From NCBI GenBank assembly GCA_015143295.1, contig CM026568.1, positions 31,442,441-31,506,440 on the forward strand: a stretch of DNA of 64,000 nucleotides. The letters are read 5' to 3'. Under the pieces are notes generated by a model, which worked only from the letters and a program-made list of their open reading frames with translations, had not been told where the DNA came from and searched no databases. The translations under genes were made by a program, and so were the position numbers. This document shows, piece after piece, positions 57,601-64,000 of this stretch. The stretch comes from Tetracentron sinense (lineage: Eukaryota; Streptophyta; Magnoliopsida; Trochodendrales; Trochodendraceae). Each line of letters begins with the position of its first letter. The stretch's first letter is position 1.

Positions 57601-60600
57601 TCTATCTTGTTAAGTCTCCATGGCTGTCATCATGCATCTTCTTTGTGTTCCTGGTTTCTCTTAAATATCTATATAATGGACAATATACTCTTGCACTTCG
57701 ATCCTTTGAAAATGTGAAACCGTAATTATGTCCATGTGACCATGTTCACTTGCCTACTTGGAAAGAGAACGTAGGTCTAAAATATCAGATTGGCCACTAT
57801 AAACAACACATACATTTTGCAAGCCAAAAGATTTGTTGATATGTAGGTTTATGTTAGTTGGAGGATGGTGAGGAGAAAATAATTGTTGTTGAAAAAAAAA
57901 TTCTTCGACTTCGTGGAAGTTTATGATAGTGGTGGAGTAGCCTTGAAGGTAATTGAGAGAGACAACTGATGCTCTAAGGAGGCTTGATTGGAAGACGGAG
58001 ATTTTTAATGGCTTCTAAAATTGATCCCGAGGAAGAGTTGGTGGATCACTTGCTCTTGTGTTGTCGAATTGTGTTTAAAATTTTGGGTCATTTCCGCTCC
58101 CGAGTAAGAGTGGATTGGGTCTTTTTTTTCTTTGTTTCTTTCACAATTTTTTATCCTGTTGGTCTTTGGAAAGTGTGGATAATGTCCAAGAGGCAATTTG
58201 GTGGGTTCTTCTTGGAGCAATATCGTGGACGATATGGAGAGAGTTTCAATAGGGTTTTTGAGGATTTTTTCCCCATCCCGCATATTCTTATGCATCAAAC
58301 TGCTCGCCTTAGAGTGATGTTCTATTTGGCGAGTTGGGGAGGATCTAGGGGAGGTGTTGTTTTGAGTTTTTCTTAGCAATGGCAGGGTTTTGCTTTCACT
58401 CTTAGGGGTTATCTGTTGTATTATGAGTTTTTCTTTCCCATACTTTATTTACTTGTCAACCTAGAGCTTGTCATGTTTGCTTATGTACATCTATTATGTT
58501 AATATAATCTTTGATTACCGATAAAAAATTTGATTGTGGAGAATATCAATAGTGTGAATGAAAAACCTGGAACAAACTTGTTGGTAGAGTCTGAACATAA
58601 CTCTCTGAAAGAAGGAAAAATGTTATGGAATCTTTTTATCGCCTCTACCACCTTCCAATGATCATGGCCGTTGGGAGGATGATCATCTTCATGGAAGGAG
58701 CCTGCAAAGTGGGGTGTAAGGCCGTTGGCCCGTTGAAGAAGCTTAGACATTTTATCTCCCGTTCATTTGACCCCACAAATAACAGGGATTTAGACTCTCC
58801 CGCTTATCCTTCTAAACCTGACCAGCCCACTGTCGGTGCCCAGTCCATCCATCCTTGTTCTTCTCATGAGACCCGAAGAGTCACGAGGAGGGTGGATGGC
58901 CTTTTGGATAGAGATTCTTGGGGGGTCACCCGGACATTTTATCGACTACAATTCAGATTCATCAGAGTTTAGGAGTTGACTATTGTGTGGTCAGCAGTGT
59001 AGTCAAAGCATCTGGGCGATAGGGGGTTCCCTAGGCAACCAAAATTTATTTATTTTGGTTATATTATATAAGAATTATAGAGTGCCCGCCTAGATCATGA
59101 TCTAGGCGATAAAGGTCCTGGCTAGGTGAGGCGGTGGCCTAGGTGTTGCCCTAGGCGACATTTTGACTACACTGGTCAGTATGTGGGGAAATAGTTGACT
59201 GGAAGGAAATAAAGCAAAAATACAAGCGGTCTTCCTGGGTGTAAAGAATAGTTCAATATTTCCTTTTGAAACTTTGTAGAAAGGGTCCGCTGAAATTTCC
59301 TTGCAAGAATACATTGGATTTCCATCAATGGGGGCCGGTGATAAACTCTCTTTTAGGGTCACCTCTAAATCTAGATGATTGGCCTTCAGAGGCGTGTCTT
59401 TCCATCTCTGGGAATTCGGTCCTTCTCTCAAAGATGAGGAAGGTTTGCAGAGGCATTGCCAAAATCCTTCCATCGATGTTGGAATTTTTTGCCCCTTAGC
59501 TCATCTAAAATCCTTGTTTTAGAGGACGCTTTATTAGAGATAGTTAAGAGATGCAATAAAATGGGTAATAAGGTAAGATGAGATACACTCGAAGTATTAA
59601 ACTTCGGTTTCGATATAAACTTTGGTCGTTAAAGAAGTTGACACGTTTCGAGGAAGTTTAAGGAAGTGTAAGGAAGTTATGTATTGGAAATCTAAGATGA
59701 AACTTTAGAAATTCAATATTTAAGTATAAATACACATCTATAATTCATTATATTACTGATGCAAGCATCTAGTACTCAAATGTGAGAATCATGTTAAATC
59801 AGTGTTGTCAGAACCGGACCGGACTAGCCGGTTGAACTAGTGGAACCGGGAACCGGCCCCTTCGCCGGTTCCCAAAATCCTCAAAACCGGTATTCTTTAA
59901 GAACCGGTAGAACCGGCCAAAACCGGTAGAACCAGTTGGGAACCGGTTAGACCCGAGGAAAAATTAGGAACAAAAGAAAAAAAAGAGATTTTTTTTGCAA
60001 AAAGTACACGGTCGAACCAGGAATCAGCCACTCTACCGGTTCGATGCCCGGTCCGGTTCTGACAATACTGTTAAATGACATGCGTTGTCTGCTTGAGCTG
60101 TAATTTCTTCTTGATATTTCTCTATATTGTCAAAAATTTTAAACTATATTTTATTCTCTTTATCAAGTGAAGGGGATATGTATTATCTTTATTTTTCAAT
60201 GATTATCCATGTTAATTGTTTTAGAAACCTGAAAAACTTATGAATGTATATTACAGTTGATAAATAATTGAAATTCAATTTAGTTTCTAAACCTATTTCA
60301 ATATGCAATTGATGAGCTTAATGTTTTTTGAGGACTGAATCAATATTTGAAGAGGCGATTGGTAGTTAAATAATTTTTAATTATAAATTACTATTAGGAA
60401 ATTATATAGTTGTTTAATATTACTAAAAAGCCATTATGGACATAATATATTAATAACAAAATTATTAGAATAATAAAGTTATAATAAGGTTAATGCTAAC
60501 CACACTCTAATAATAAAATTATAATTTATAATAAGGTTAATACTAGCAACACTCCCTTTTAAAGCTAATTATATTTATAATAAGGTTAATGCTAAGGACA

Positions 60601-62409
60601 CACGTCTTTCCTTACGAAGAAAGTTAGTTTAAATCAAGTGGAAGTAGCATTACCCTTTCAAGTTAAAACTTAAAAGCCCTTCATTATAGACTTTTTCTGT
60701 ACACCTCGGTTAGCTTCCACAAAGTTCTGTATTTTTTCAACACTTTTTTCCTTGTTTCGTTCAAAGTTTACCGAAGTTCACCGAAGTACGGAAGTTTACC
60801 TCGAAGTCCCGTATTTTTAAAATATAAGTGCATTTGCTTCGGACATCACGGAAGTCGACTCAATTCGGTCAACTTTGGCGGAATTGAGTCGATTTTTTAC
60901 ACCATGATAAGAACCCCTATCTAGGCACAGCCTAAACGCTCTGACTACTCAGATAAATATACGGGGTCCAAATGTATGTTAGCTGTATTGCACCTTTATT
61001 AATGTTTATGATCACCTAGCTTATTATTGTGCATGGGGGTTTCTAATAAATACCCACTAGCGGGTGGCACGTGAGAGCGAGGGAAAGGAGTTAACCGTAG
61101 TTAATAGGAGTTAAAAAGGACATGTGTTAACTTGCGGGTGCGATTGAACTCGCTAGTGGCACGTGCGATGCACGTAAGAGCGAGGGGAAGGAGTTAACCA
61201 CAGTTAATAGGAGTTAAAAGGGTCACGTATGTGATTGAACTCTTCCAGAGTTCAATCACGATTGGCTGTGATTCAAAATAGATAGATGAGTAAGGATAGT
61301 TTCGAAATAAAATCAAATGTAAGGGGTAGTTTGGGAATTAAAGCAAACATTAAATTAAAGTTTTGTTTTTATATAAGGGTAGTATTGGAATTTTTGAAAA
61401 ATCATCTATGGCTACCTCTCGCATTATAACAGTAAAGATATGTAAAGTAAATTTATGCTACTTTGTAAAAAGGCCTTTTTGTAATTATATCATCTTGTAT
61501 GAAGGTGCCAGTCAACGCATTCAGTTGGTTCCACCCTCCATAATTATTGATTGCCTGGATCAATAATTTATTAATATTGGGCCAGTGTGTATGAGATGTT
61601 ATATGAAATGAATAGGGATATGCGATCTCATTGAGTGGTTTAGCTGCACCATGTACATCTCAGTCGCTACAGAGAACTATTTCTTAGTTTTCCTCGTCTC
61701 TTTGGTTATCCGTTTGTTGGATGTTGAATTTTTTTTCCTTTTACATGAAAGAAGTTAAAGGTGTCACTATTGCAATCTGCTTTGTGAGACAAAATCTGTG
61801 GTTGATTGTGCTAGCCAACAGAATTACGTTCTATTCTCTCTTTTTTTTCGGGAATATCTCCATGGTACTTTACTCTCCATGTACCCATAATTTTGTTGCC
61901 TTTGTGCTCTCTTTTAATAAATCCATGTAACTTATAAAAAGAGGAATCTTCGTCACTAACTCTTGTCATCTTTTACTTGTAGCCCGCCAATGGTATTGAG
62001 AACCAGTTGAAAGATCAAGAGGCGACAAGCCTAATGGAAGAAAACAAGAAGCTCCATGCAAAGTGAGTTTAGGCATTTCAAATATCACATGGTCATTTAT
62101 GTTTTCCTTTGATCATGTAGTTGAATTGAGGTTCTAGCCATTGCTTGAAAGGTTAGCATCTCTTACCAGCATTGGAAGAACTGTTGAAAGAAGAAAGAAT
62201 TATTACTGATAAATTTTTTTTGCTATACTCTCTGGTCTAGACCACAGATGAACCCATTTTTGACCAAATGAACACTTTTATGCTATAAACTTCATGGGAG
62301 TAAGATCCTTTCTTAGGTATTCATCCTCTTGGAAAACCCTAATTGCGGTGTTTGTTGTGTTTTCAGGTGCTTGGAATATGAGAAGAGGGAGGAAGAACTC
62401 AATTTGAAG
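28738..62409 (+). CDS. MORC6: MORC6-like GHKL ATPase, 18 exons visible, C-terminal exon(s) beyond window
   Basis: Microrchidia ATPase; in Arabidopsis MORC6/DMS11 acts in heterochromatin compaction and transposon silencing in the nucleus. Exons: 28738-29104, 30185-30259, 30394-30428, 43602-43680, 43805-43894, 43989-44064, 44827-44905, 45898-46032, 46265-46363, 46457-46564, 46658-46804, 47396-47488, 56131-56182, 56301-56412, 56725-56987, 57072-57184, 61983-62062, 62367-62409. All phases fit, giving 682 codons without a stop. ATPase motifs: [12 protein letters not shown] (catalytic Glu and Mg-binding Asn), [28 protein letters not shown]5-like domain: [38 protein letters not shown]-terminal coiled-coil start: [35 protein letters not shown] near the N-terminus points to MORC6 rather than MORC1/2. 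Introns 3 (13.2 kb), 12 (8.6 kb) and 16 (4.8 kb) are filled with transposons, yet the frame is intact. Confidence 0.93.
29105..30184. repeat. MORC6 intron 1: tandem duplication and (TA)n
   Basis: Contains a G-rich run at 29288-29320, a 39-bp tandem duplication (TTCAATAGGTGGACCATGTT at about 29845 and 29884) and a (TA)n microsatellite at 30062-30105. An open stretch continues past the donor at 29105 but is intronic. Confidence 0.6.
30532..30565 (+). mobile_element. very short LINE-tail insertion
   Basis: CCCGATCAAAAAAAATAAAA-type sequence (34 bp) is flanked by GAAGGTTTTTA at 30521-30531 and 30566-30576. CCGATCAAAA is also the 3' end of longer LINE tails in this window (51631, 58518, 63344 minus strand). 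This suggests an extreme 5' truncation. Confidence 0.5.
30576..31378. other. MORC6 intron 3, left part, no element recognised
   Basis: Ordinary AT-rich intron sequence up to the target duplication ATAAC at 31379-31383. Nothing coding is seen. Confidence 0.5.
32035..32245. repeat. ~38-bp minisatellite CCATGxCxATGCGCGGAC
   Basis: About six imperfect units of ACCATRYCCATGCGCGGACCAATACTTGTAAG type run from about 32055 to 32240, with a more divergent unit at 32010-32050. They lie within the left piece of the older solo LTR. The short open frames here simply reflect the repeats. Confidence 0.75.
32767..35181 (-). repeat. 3' LTR of the gypsy element
   Basis: On the minus strand it starts TGTAGCGCCCCGAAAC and ends TATTTTGGGGCGTGACA. 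It contains a (TA)n run at 33641-33679 that is much longer than in the other LTR, and a CGATCG array at 34789-34973. The two LTRs differ by scattered substitutions and small indels, so the insertion is not recent. Confidence 0.93.
34725..34973 (-). promoter_or_regulatory. LTR TATA box with upstream CGATCGATCG palindrome array
   Basis: TATA box CTTATAAATAG (minus strand; plus 34725-34735). From 34789 to 34973, i.e. 55-240 bp upstream of it, are six copies or variants of GACGATCGATCGTC. Several variants differ by C-to-T or G-to-A changes. The matching array in the other LTR (42281-42441) has five. Confidence 0.6.
35182..35194 (-). promoter_or_regulatory. polypurine tract of the gypsy element
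   Basis: On the minus strand GTAAATGGGGGAGAA lies immediately before the 3' LTR start TGTAGCGCC, the expected primer for plus-strand DNA synthesis. Confidence 0.85.
35275..35566 (-). pseudogene. gypsy C-terminal segment with chromodomain-like remnant
   Basis: After two frameshifts the minus strand reads [18 protein letters not shown], then [11 protein letters not shown], then [20 protein letters not shown] and [20 protein letters not shown]. It finishes with [20 protein letters not shown], close to the C-terminal pattern of chromovirus integrases. A Trp codon is changed to TAG at 35352-35354. Natural end TAG at 35275-35277. Confidence 0.7.
35566..36438 (-). pseudogene. gypsy integrase
   Basis: Integrase core of the gypsy polyprotein, which joins element DNA to the chromosome. 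Visible parts: [33 protein letters not shown] and [15 protein letters not shown] (first core Asp), IVSDRDPRF (second Asp), [20 protein letters not shown] (third catalytic residue, Glu) and [20 protein letters not shown], then [13 protein letters not shown] and [14 protein letters not shown]. Two Trp codons are TAG (36091-36093 and 35950-35952). No frameshift occurs until about 35645, where the frame slips just before SPRYVG. Confidence 0.85.
36445..36981 (-). pseudogene. gypsy RNase H C-part and integrase zinc-binding region
   Basis: [20 protein letters not shown] and [20 protein letters not shown] then [11 protein letters not shown] mark the end of RNase [21 protein letters not shown] marks the HHCC zinc-binding region of integrase, whose cysteines (CLVCQQ) lie in the next piece. 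The piece ends at TGA 36445-36447, where the family normally has Trp in FWW. Confidence 0.85.
37009..38151 (-). pseudogene. gypsy reverse transcriptase and start of RNase H
   Basis: RT motifs: [52 protein letters not shown] (first catalytic Asp; usual form KIDLRSGYHQ), [20 protein letters not shown] and [20 protein letters not shown]. The catalytic box reads VFIDILVYS where the family has FIDD or YVDD, so one aspartate has been lost by an in-frame 3-bp deletion (near 37591-37597). RNase H begins with [16 protein letters not shown] and [18 protein letters not shown]. It stops at TGA 37009-37011, where the family has Arg (CGA to TGA). Confidence 0.9.
38227..38586 (-). pseudogene. gypsy aspartic protease region
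   Basis: [20 protein letters not shown] matches the retroviral-type protease motif LIDTGSTHSF, but the active-site Gly is Arg (GGA to AGA, codon at 38545-38547). Further family sequence [20 protein letters not shown] is present. In-frame stop TAA at 38227-38229 separates it from the RT segment. Confidence 0.85.
38779..39987 (-). pseudogene. gypsy gag (capsid/nucleocapsid)
   Basis: The N-terminal piece starts [18 protein letters not shown]. The capsid region reads [20 protein letters not shown] then [10 protein letters not shown], where the expected Trp-Trp is TAG-TGA (39592-39597). It continues with [29 protein letters not shown] and [15 protein letters not shown] zinc knuckle [14 protein letters not shown] lies near 38905-38950. 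All pieces share one frame with pol, so gag-pol was one reading frame. Stops near 39697 and 39592-39597 inactivate it. Confidence 0.88.
40261..40272 (-). promoter_or_regulatory. primer binding site (initiator Met tRNA)
   Basis: On the minus strand TGGTATCAGAGC lies 4 bp inside the 5' LTR. It is complementary to the 3' end of plant initiator tRNA-Met, the common primer of Ty3/gypsy elements. Confidence 0.95.
40277..42652 (-). repeat. 5' LTR of the gypsy element
   Basis: On the minus strand it starts TGTAGCACCCCGGAAC and ends TATTTTGGGGCGCGACA. It holds the promoter: TATA box CTTATAAATAG (plus 42216-42226) with five CGATCGATCG variants at 42281-42441 upstream of it. Confidence 0.93.
42995..43216 (-). 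promoter_or_regulatory. TATA box and TTCGAACG repeats of the older solo LTR
   Basis: TATA-like CTATAAATAG (plus 42995-43004). Upstream on the minus strand (43081-43216) are several inverted motifs: TCGAATTTCTTTCGAACG, CATCGAACGGACGG, TGTTCGAACGACATG, CGTTCGAATGGCTTCGAAC. Same type as in the solo LTR at 19865-20066. Confidence 0.5.
43449..43616 (+). repeat. 84-bp tandem duplication spanning the MORC6 exon 4 acceptor
   Basis: Two near-identical 84-bp units (43449-43532 and 43533-43616). Each contains ATTGGTTGTATGGGATAG followed by ATACAAAATGGGG, so the splice acceptor and the first 13 exon bases are present twice (AG at 43516-43517 and 43600-43601). Only the second copy leads into the conserved exon ([20 protein letters not shown]). 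Using the first would add 84 bases. Confidence 0.85.
47690..48115 (+). pseudogene. LINE 3' tail (C-terminal domain, non-RNase H type)
   Basis: Reads [40 protein letters not shown], then a stop at 47936-47938 and a ~175-bp 3' UTR ending ATTATCGAGAAAAAAAAG. Close relatives occur at 51377-51642, 55484-56030, 57991-58529 and (minus) 63337-63774. MORC6 intron 12. Confidence 0.75.
48560..49355 (+). pseudogene. LINE fragment (RT C-terminus to zf-RVT)
   Basis: [48 protein letters not shown] and the zinc-ribbon motif [20 protein letters not shown] are readable in shifting frames with several stops. The sequence stops abruptly at 49355 where an LTR-like TGTAAGCACC begins. The missing C-terminal part may be the piece at 55484-55750. 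Confidence 0.65.
49356..49940 (+). other. LTR-like start without a clear partner; duplicated hairpin
   Basis: TGTAAGCACCCTATAACA at 49356 interrupts a LINE zf-RVT sequence and resembles the start of the LTR at 51894. I could not locate its right end. A 38-bp tandem duplication (CTTCTTAGTGGGAGAGTGGG at about 49768 and 49806) carries a hairpin GTGGGGAGTTATTCCCCAC in each unit. Confidence 0.4.
49941..51028 (+). repeat. ~70-bp tandem array, about 15 units, each with two hairpins
   Basis: The unit has two inverted repeats: GGCAGCAAGG-GAGCT-CCTTGCTGCC (10-bp arms, 5-nt loop) and GGGGTCT-ATTAA-AGACCCC (7-bp arms, 5-nt loop). They are joined by an AT-rich spacer of TTTTATTTAATTTGGATTT type. Units differ by substitutions; two are identical (about 50654-50723 and 50724-50793) and one is a 26-bp remnant (about 50794-50819). 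The array lies in MORC6 intron 12, sense orientation arbitrary. No protein product. Confidence 0.9.
51377..51642 (+). mobile_element. short LINE tail with 14-bp target duplication
   Basis: Flanked by AAACTTTAGGCCAA at 51363-51376 and 51643-51656. The 266-bp insert starts AAGAGGAATAGAGAGTTTTT, equivalent to the KERNKRVFE region of the LINE tail at 47690-48115. It ends GATTACCGATCAAAAAAA. A clean 5'-truncated insertion. Confidence 0.85.
51894..54787 (+). mobile_element. solo LTR, ~2.9 kb
   Basis: Starts TGTAAGCACCCCATTTTTAC and ends GTAATTTTCCGTGCTCACA. Flanked by ACGAG at 51889-51893 and at 54788-54792. It contains a TATA-like CCCTATAAAATCCC near 52402-52415, many GGTTAA/TTAACC words and a (CA)n run near 54393-54406. 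No internal retrotransposon region, so a solo LTR. MORC6 intron 12. Confidence 0.8.
54793..55483. other. unrecognised sequence between solo LTR and LINE tail
   Basis: Contains a (TA)n run at 55027-55049. Two short open stretches occur: plus 54765-54947 and minus 55111-55326, the latter reading [21 protein letters not shown] cannot assign either. They may be decayed retrocopies. Confidence 0.3.
55484..56030 (+). pseudogene. LINE 3' tail with internally duplicated 3' UTR
   Basis: Reads [11 protein letters not shown].., [30 protein letters not shown] and [20 protein letters not shown], then a stop at about 55752. The 3' UTR ends in a ~95-bp tandem duplication (AATCTTCCAACCTATTTAAAG-type sequence at about 55871 and 55972; each ends ATCAATCAATAAGA). 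It may be the severed end of the LINE at 48560-49355. Confidence 0.65.
57991..58529 (+). mobile_element. LINE 3' tail (truncated insertion)
   Basis: Contains [20 protein letters not shown] and later VNIIFDYR-like 3' sequence ending TTGATTACCGATAAAAAA. A possible 7-bp target duplication TTGATTG is at 57984-57990 and 58530-58536. Same LINE family as 47690-48115. MORC6 intron 16. Confidence 0.65.
58537..58994. other. possible LINE-derived open stretch, not identified
   Basis: An open frame at 58625-58972 includes [20 protein letters not shown] and [20 protein letters not shown]. It may derive from a transposon ORF, but I do not recognise a domain. Confidence 0.25.
58995..59174. mobile_element. 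MITE with CAGTGTAGTCAAA ends and CCTAGGC repeats
   Basis: A 180-bp element. The left end CAGTGTAGTCAAA is perfectly matched by the right end TTTGACTACACTG. Target duplication GTCAG at 58990-58994 and 59175-59179. The interior has repeated GCCTAGG/CCTAGGC words and a central palindrome TAGATCATGATCTA. Non-coding. Confidence 0.8.
59175..59799. other. unassigned non-coding sequence between two MITEs
   Basis: Open stretches on both strands (59102-59473 minus, 59266-59499 plus) show no recognisable domain. GAAGTTTAAGGAAGTGTAAGGAAG near 59654 is a short repeat. Confidence 0.3.
59800..60070. mobile_element. MITE with CAGTRTTGTCAGAACCGGACCGG ends and ACCGGTT repeats
   Basis: A 271-bp element. Its 23-bp terminal inverted repeats start CAGTGTTGTCAGAACCGG and differ at one base. 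Target duplication TTAAAT at 59794-59799 and 60071-60076. The interior is filled with GAACCGG/CCGGTTC words on both strands. Non-coding. Its ends resemble those of the element at 58995-59174. Confidence 0.85.
60077..61982. repeat. MORC6 intron 16, right part: dispersed repeat copies
   Basis: AT-rich with repeats of ATAAGGTTAATGCTA (60486, 60533, 60580) and CGAAGTT/CCGAAG words (60765-60815). An imperfect tandem pair of the TTAACC/GGTTAA family lies at about 61055-61210 (GAGCGAGGGRAAGGAGTTAAC), followed by the palindrome GATTGAACTCTTCCAGAGTTCAATC at 61232-61256. No exon until 61983. Confidence 0.5.
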
Positions 62410-62467
62410 GTACTATACTTCATAGAAAAGAAGTATGTTTTTGACTGTTATAACTTGTGCTGGTGTT

Positions 62468-62482
62468 ACTGATCAAAAAAAA
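62468..62482 (+). mobile_element. 15-bp LINE-tail insertion between perfect 16-bp duplications
   Basis: ACTGATCAAAAAAAA lies between AACTTGTGCTGGTGTT at 62452-62467 and 62483-62498. The insert matches only the last bases of the local LINE tails (GATTACCGATCAAAA). It is an extreme 5' truncation. Confidence 0.65.
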
Positions 62483-62498
62483 AACTTGTGCTGGTGTT

Positions 62499-63328
62499 TT
62501 TAAACTTGCTAATCTTCATCTTCATCAATGCCATATCTCACCTGTTTGGGAATTGGCGACATGAACCTTGTTCGGCGATTCTAGTCTAAGATCCGTATCT
62601 GTTGTTAGAGTGTTATCAAATCGTTTCTCTAACTCCATTGTCAATTTTGCTCTTCTCCTTATCCTTTTAGAGCCTTTTAACTTGCACCAACTCACTTGTC
62701 ATTGGGGTCGATGTACGGTAGTAGTCTTGGTTGAATGTGTCCAAATAATATTAAACAACAAGGCAACAATTCATTTTGTCACTTAATAGAGGCTATAGAT
62801 CTACTCCTAGACTATATGAAATGCGCTCAATATATATATATTTTCAGTTTTGTTTTATCATGAGTAACTAAACCCATAATAGTTTAAATGTATCCTGGAA
62901 TGTAGTTCTTTCTCTCATGCTGCTATGTTAGTTATCTTCTGAATTGATTTAGATTAGATTCACTCTTCGGTAACATGCTTTCTTAATTCACATATATATA
63001 TATATATTACCTTTTATAAAAGAGCAGACTTCATATAAGACAAAATTTTCGTTTGTACAAGAGTTTGTTCCTATAATACCCTTTGATTTTTGAATTATTT
63101 CCCCATTATACCCTTTGTTCCACCGAACTCAAAAGTACCTATAGTTGAAGATCGGATCACTACCAATTGCGATTGAACTCAAGGAGAGTTCAATCGCACC
63201 ATAGGTCAACACGTATCCCTTTTAACTTCTATTAACTATGGTTAAAATTAAGTCTGGTTAAGAATTTTTAATTCATAGAATTAGTATTTTTTTTAAACCA
63301 AGATTATATTGTTGAACCCCAAGATTAG
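62499..63328. other. MORC6 downstream intron, no exon recognised
   Basis: Two (TA)n runs (62831-62842 and 62993-63006) and a member of the TTAACC/GGTTAA family with the palindrome GCGATTGAACTC...GAGTTCAATCGC at 63168-63198. The expected last MORC6 coiled-coil exon is not visible here and probably lies beyond the window. Confidence 0.45.
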
Positions 63329-63336
63329 TGAATCTT

Positions 63337-63774
63337 TTTTATTTTTTTTGATCGGTAACCAAAATAATATATATAAAGGAAAACCCAAACACAGGAATTG
63401 GGAGATTACAAGCTAGTAAACTCGAAGCACATAAAAGCAAAATAACTTTTAAAACACAAACACGATATACTCCCACAGCACGCTAAGAACTCGTGGCTTC
63501 CCCTATCATCTCCTCTGCCGCTTGCTTTACCGAACACCAATCCAGAACTAGATGCCTAATTTGGCACAAATGCGATTTGAAGAGGAAGCTGAACCTTCAA
63601 ACACTCTTTTATTCTGTTCTTTCCAAATGCCCCAAGCTATTGCTCTTGGAAGCACTCCCCATACTATCTTCTTTGCACCATCCGCTCTGGCCAAGTACCA
63701 ACAAGATAACATATTTCTAAAAGAAGAAGGAAATGCCCCAACCAAGCCTACTTTGGAAAGGAAACACCCCCAAA
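63337..63774 (-). mobile_element. LINE 3' tail inserted into a dispersed repeat
   Basis: The minus strand reads SKVGLVGAFPSSFRNMLSCW, VLPRAIAWGIWKEQNKRVFE and a stop at 63548-63550. The 3' UTR ends GGTTACCGATCAAAAAAAAT. Target duplication TGAATCTT at 63329-63336 and 63775-63782. The host sequence is the TTAACC/GGTTAA family, seen uninterrupted at about 63905-63990. Confidence 0.8.
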
Positions 63775-63782
63775 TGAATCTT

Positions 63783-64000
63783 AACCACGGGTCAACACAA
63801 TGTCCTTTTGAACTCAAGAGGTCAATGGCAATTGGTATTTTAACTCTGGTTAAATTTTTTTAACTCTTCCGATTAAATTTTTTTATTTTATTTTAAACCA
63901 AGGTCATATTGTTGATCCCAAGCGTTAGTGAATCTTAACCATGGGTCAACACGTGTCCTTTTGAACTCAGGAAGTTCAATCACAATTGGACTTAATATGT
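63783..64000. repeat. TTAACC/GGTTAA family, second tandem copy
   Basis: GAATCTTAACCACGGGTCAACAC (near 63776) and GAATCTTAACCATGGGTCAACAC (near 63930) show two head-to-tail copies. They end in GTCCTTTTGAACTC and GAAGTTCAATCACAATTG. Confidence 0.6.

Noticed and set aside
59102-59473. 123-codon minus-strand ORF
   Set aside because: It overlaps a MITE end and intron sequence, with no domain recognised; probably chance.

Overview
The window looks like nuclear DNA of a flowering plant, most likely a woody eudicot. Protein-coding exons are short, follow GT-AG rules and are separated by long AT-rich introns packed with plant transposons (Ty3/gypsy and other LTR elements, LINEs ending in short poly(A), several kinds of MITE, tRNA-derived SINE-like pieces). 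I see no bacterial-type operon, CRISPR array or organellar gene block.

Two real host genes are present, both on the + strand. (1) Positions 460-10070 hold 13 exons of a PP2A 55-kDa regulatory subunit B (B55, WD-repeat propeller). The frame is unbroken to the stop; only the first ~40 residues lie upstream of the window. (2) Positions 28738-62409 hold 18 exons of a MORC6-like GHKL ATPase, a family that helps silence transposons. All exon phases fit, and the gene spreads over at least 34 kb because three introns are swollen by insertions. Its last C-terminal exon(s) lie beyond the right edge.

Between the genes (10.1-27.5 kb) lie decayed and nested elements: a SINE-like copy, one isolated TM9SF-like exon, LINE ORF1 and ORF2 remnants, a small solo LTR, a histone H2B retropseudogene, and a three-layer nest (an almost intact 5'-truncated LINE inside a solo LTR inside an older LINE). 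A PIF/Harbinger-like composite MITE and a Mutator-like MITE with a 9-bp target duplication follow.

Inside MORC6, intron 3 (30429-43601) contains an older gypsy-type solo LTR (31384-43395) into which a complete 9.9-kb gypsy element (32767-42652, minus strand, initiator-Met-tRNA primer site, 5-bp target duplication ACTAT) has inserted. Its single gag-pol frame is broken almost only by C-to-T/G-to-A type nonsense changes. Intron 12 (47489-56130) contains LINE fragments, a ~70-bp tandem array in which each unit carries two hairpins, and a 2.9-kb solo LTR. Intron 16 (57185-61982) contains a LINE tail and two MITEs that share unusual ends. Several extremely short LINE tails, down to 15 bp, are flanked by perfect target duplications.

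The most unusual signals are the two-hairpin tandem array (49941-51028), palindrome clusters just upstream of the TATA box in LTRs of different families (CGATCGATCG, TTCGAACGG, ACGAGTTCGTTGT), and a tandem duplication that copies a MORC6 splice acceptor (43449-43616).
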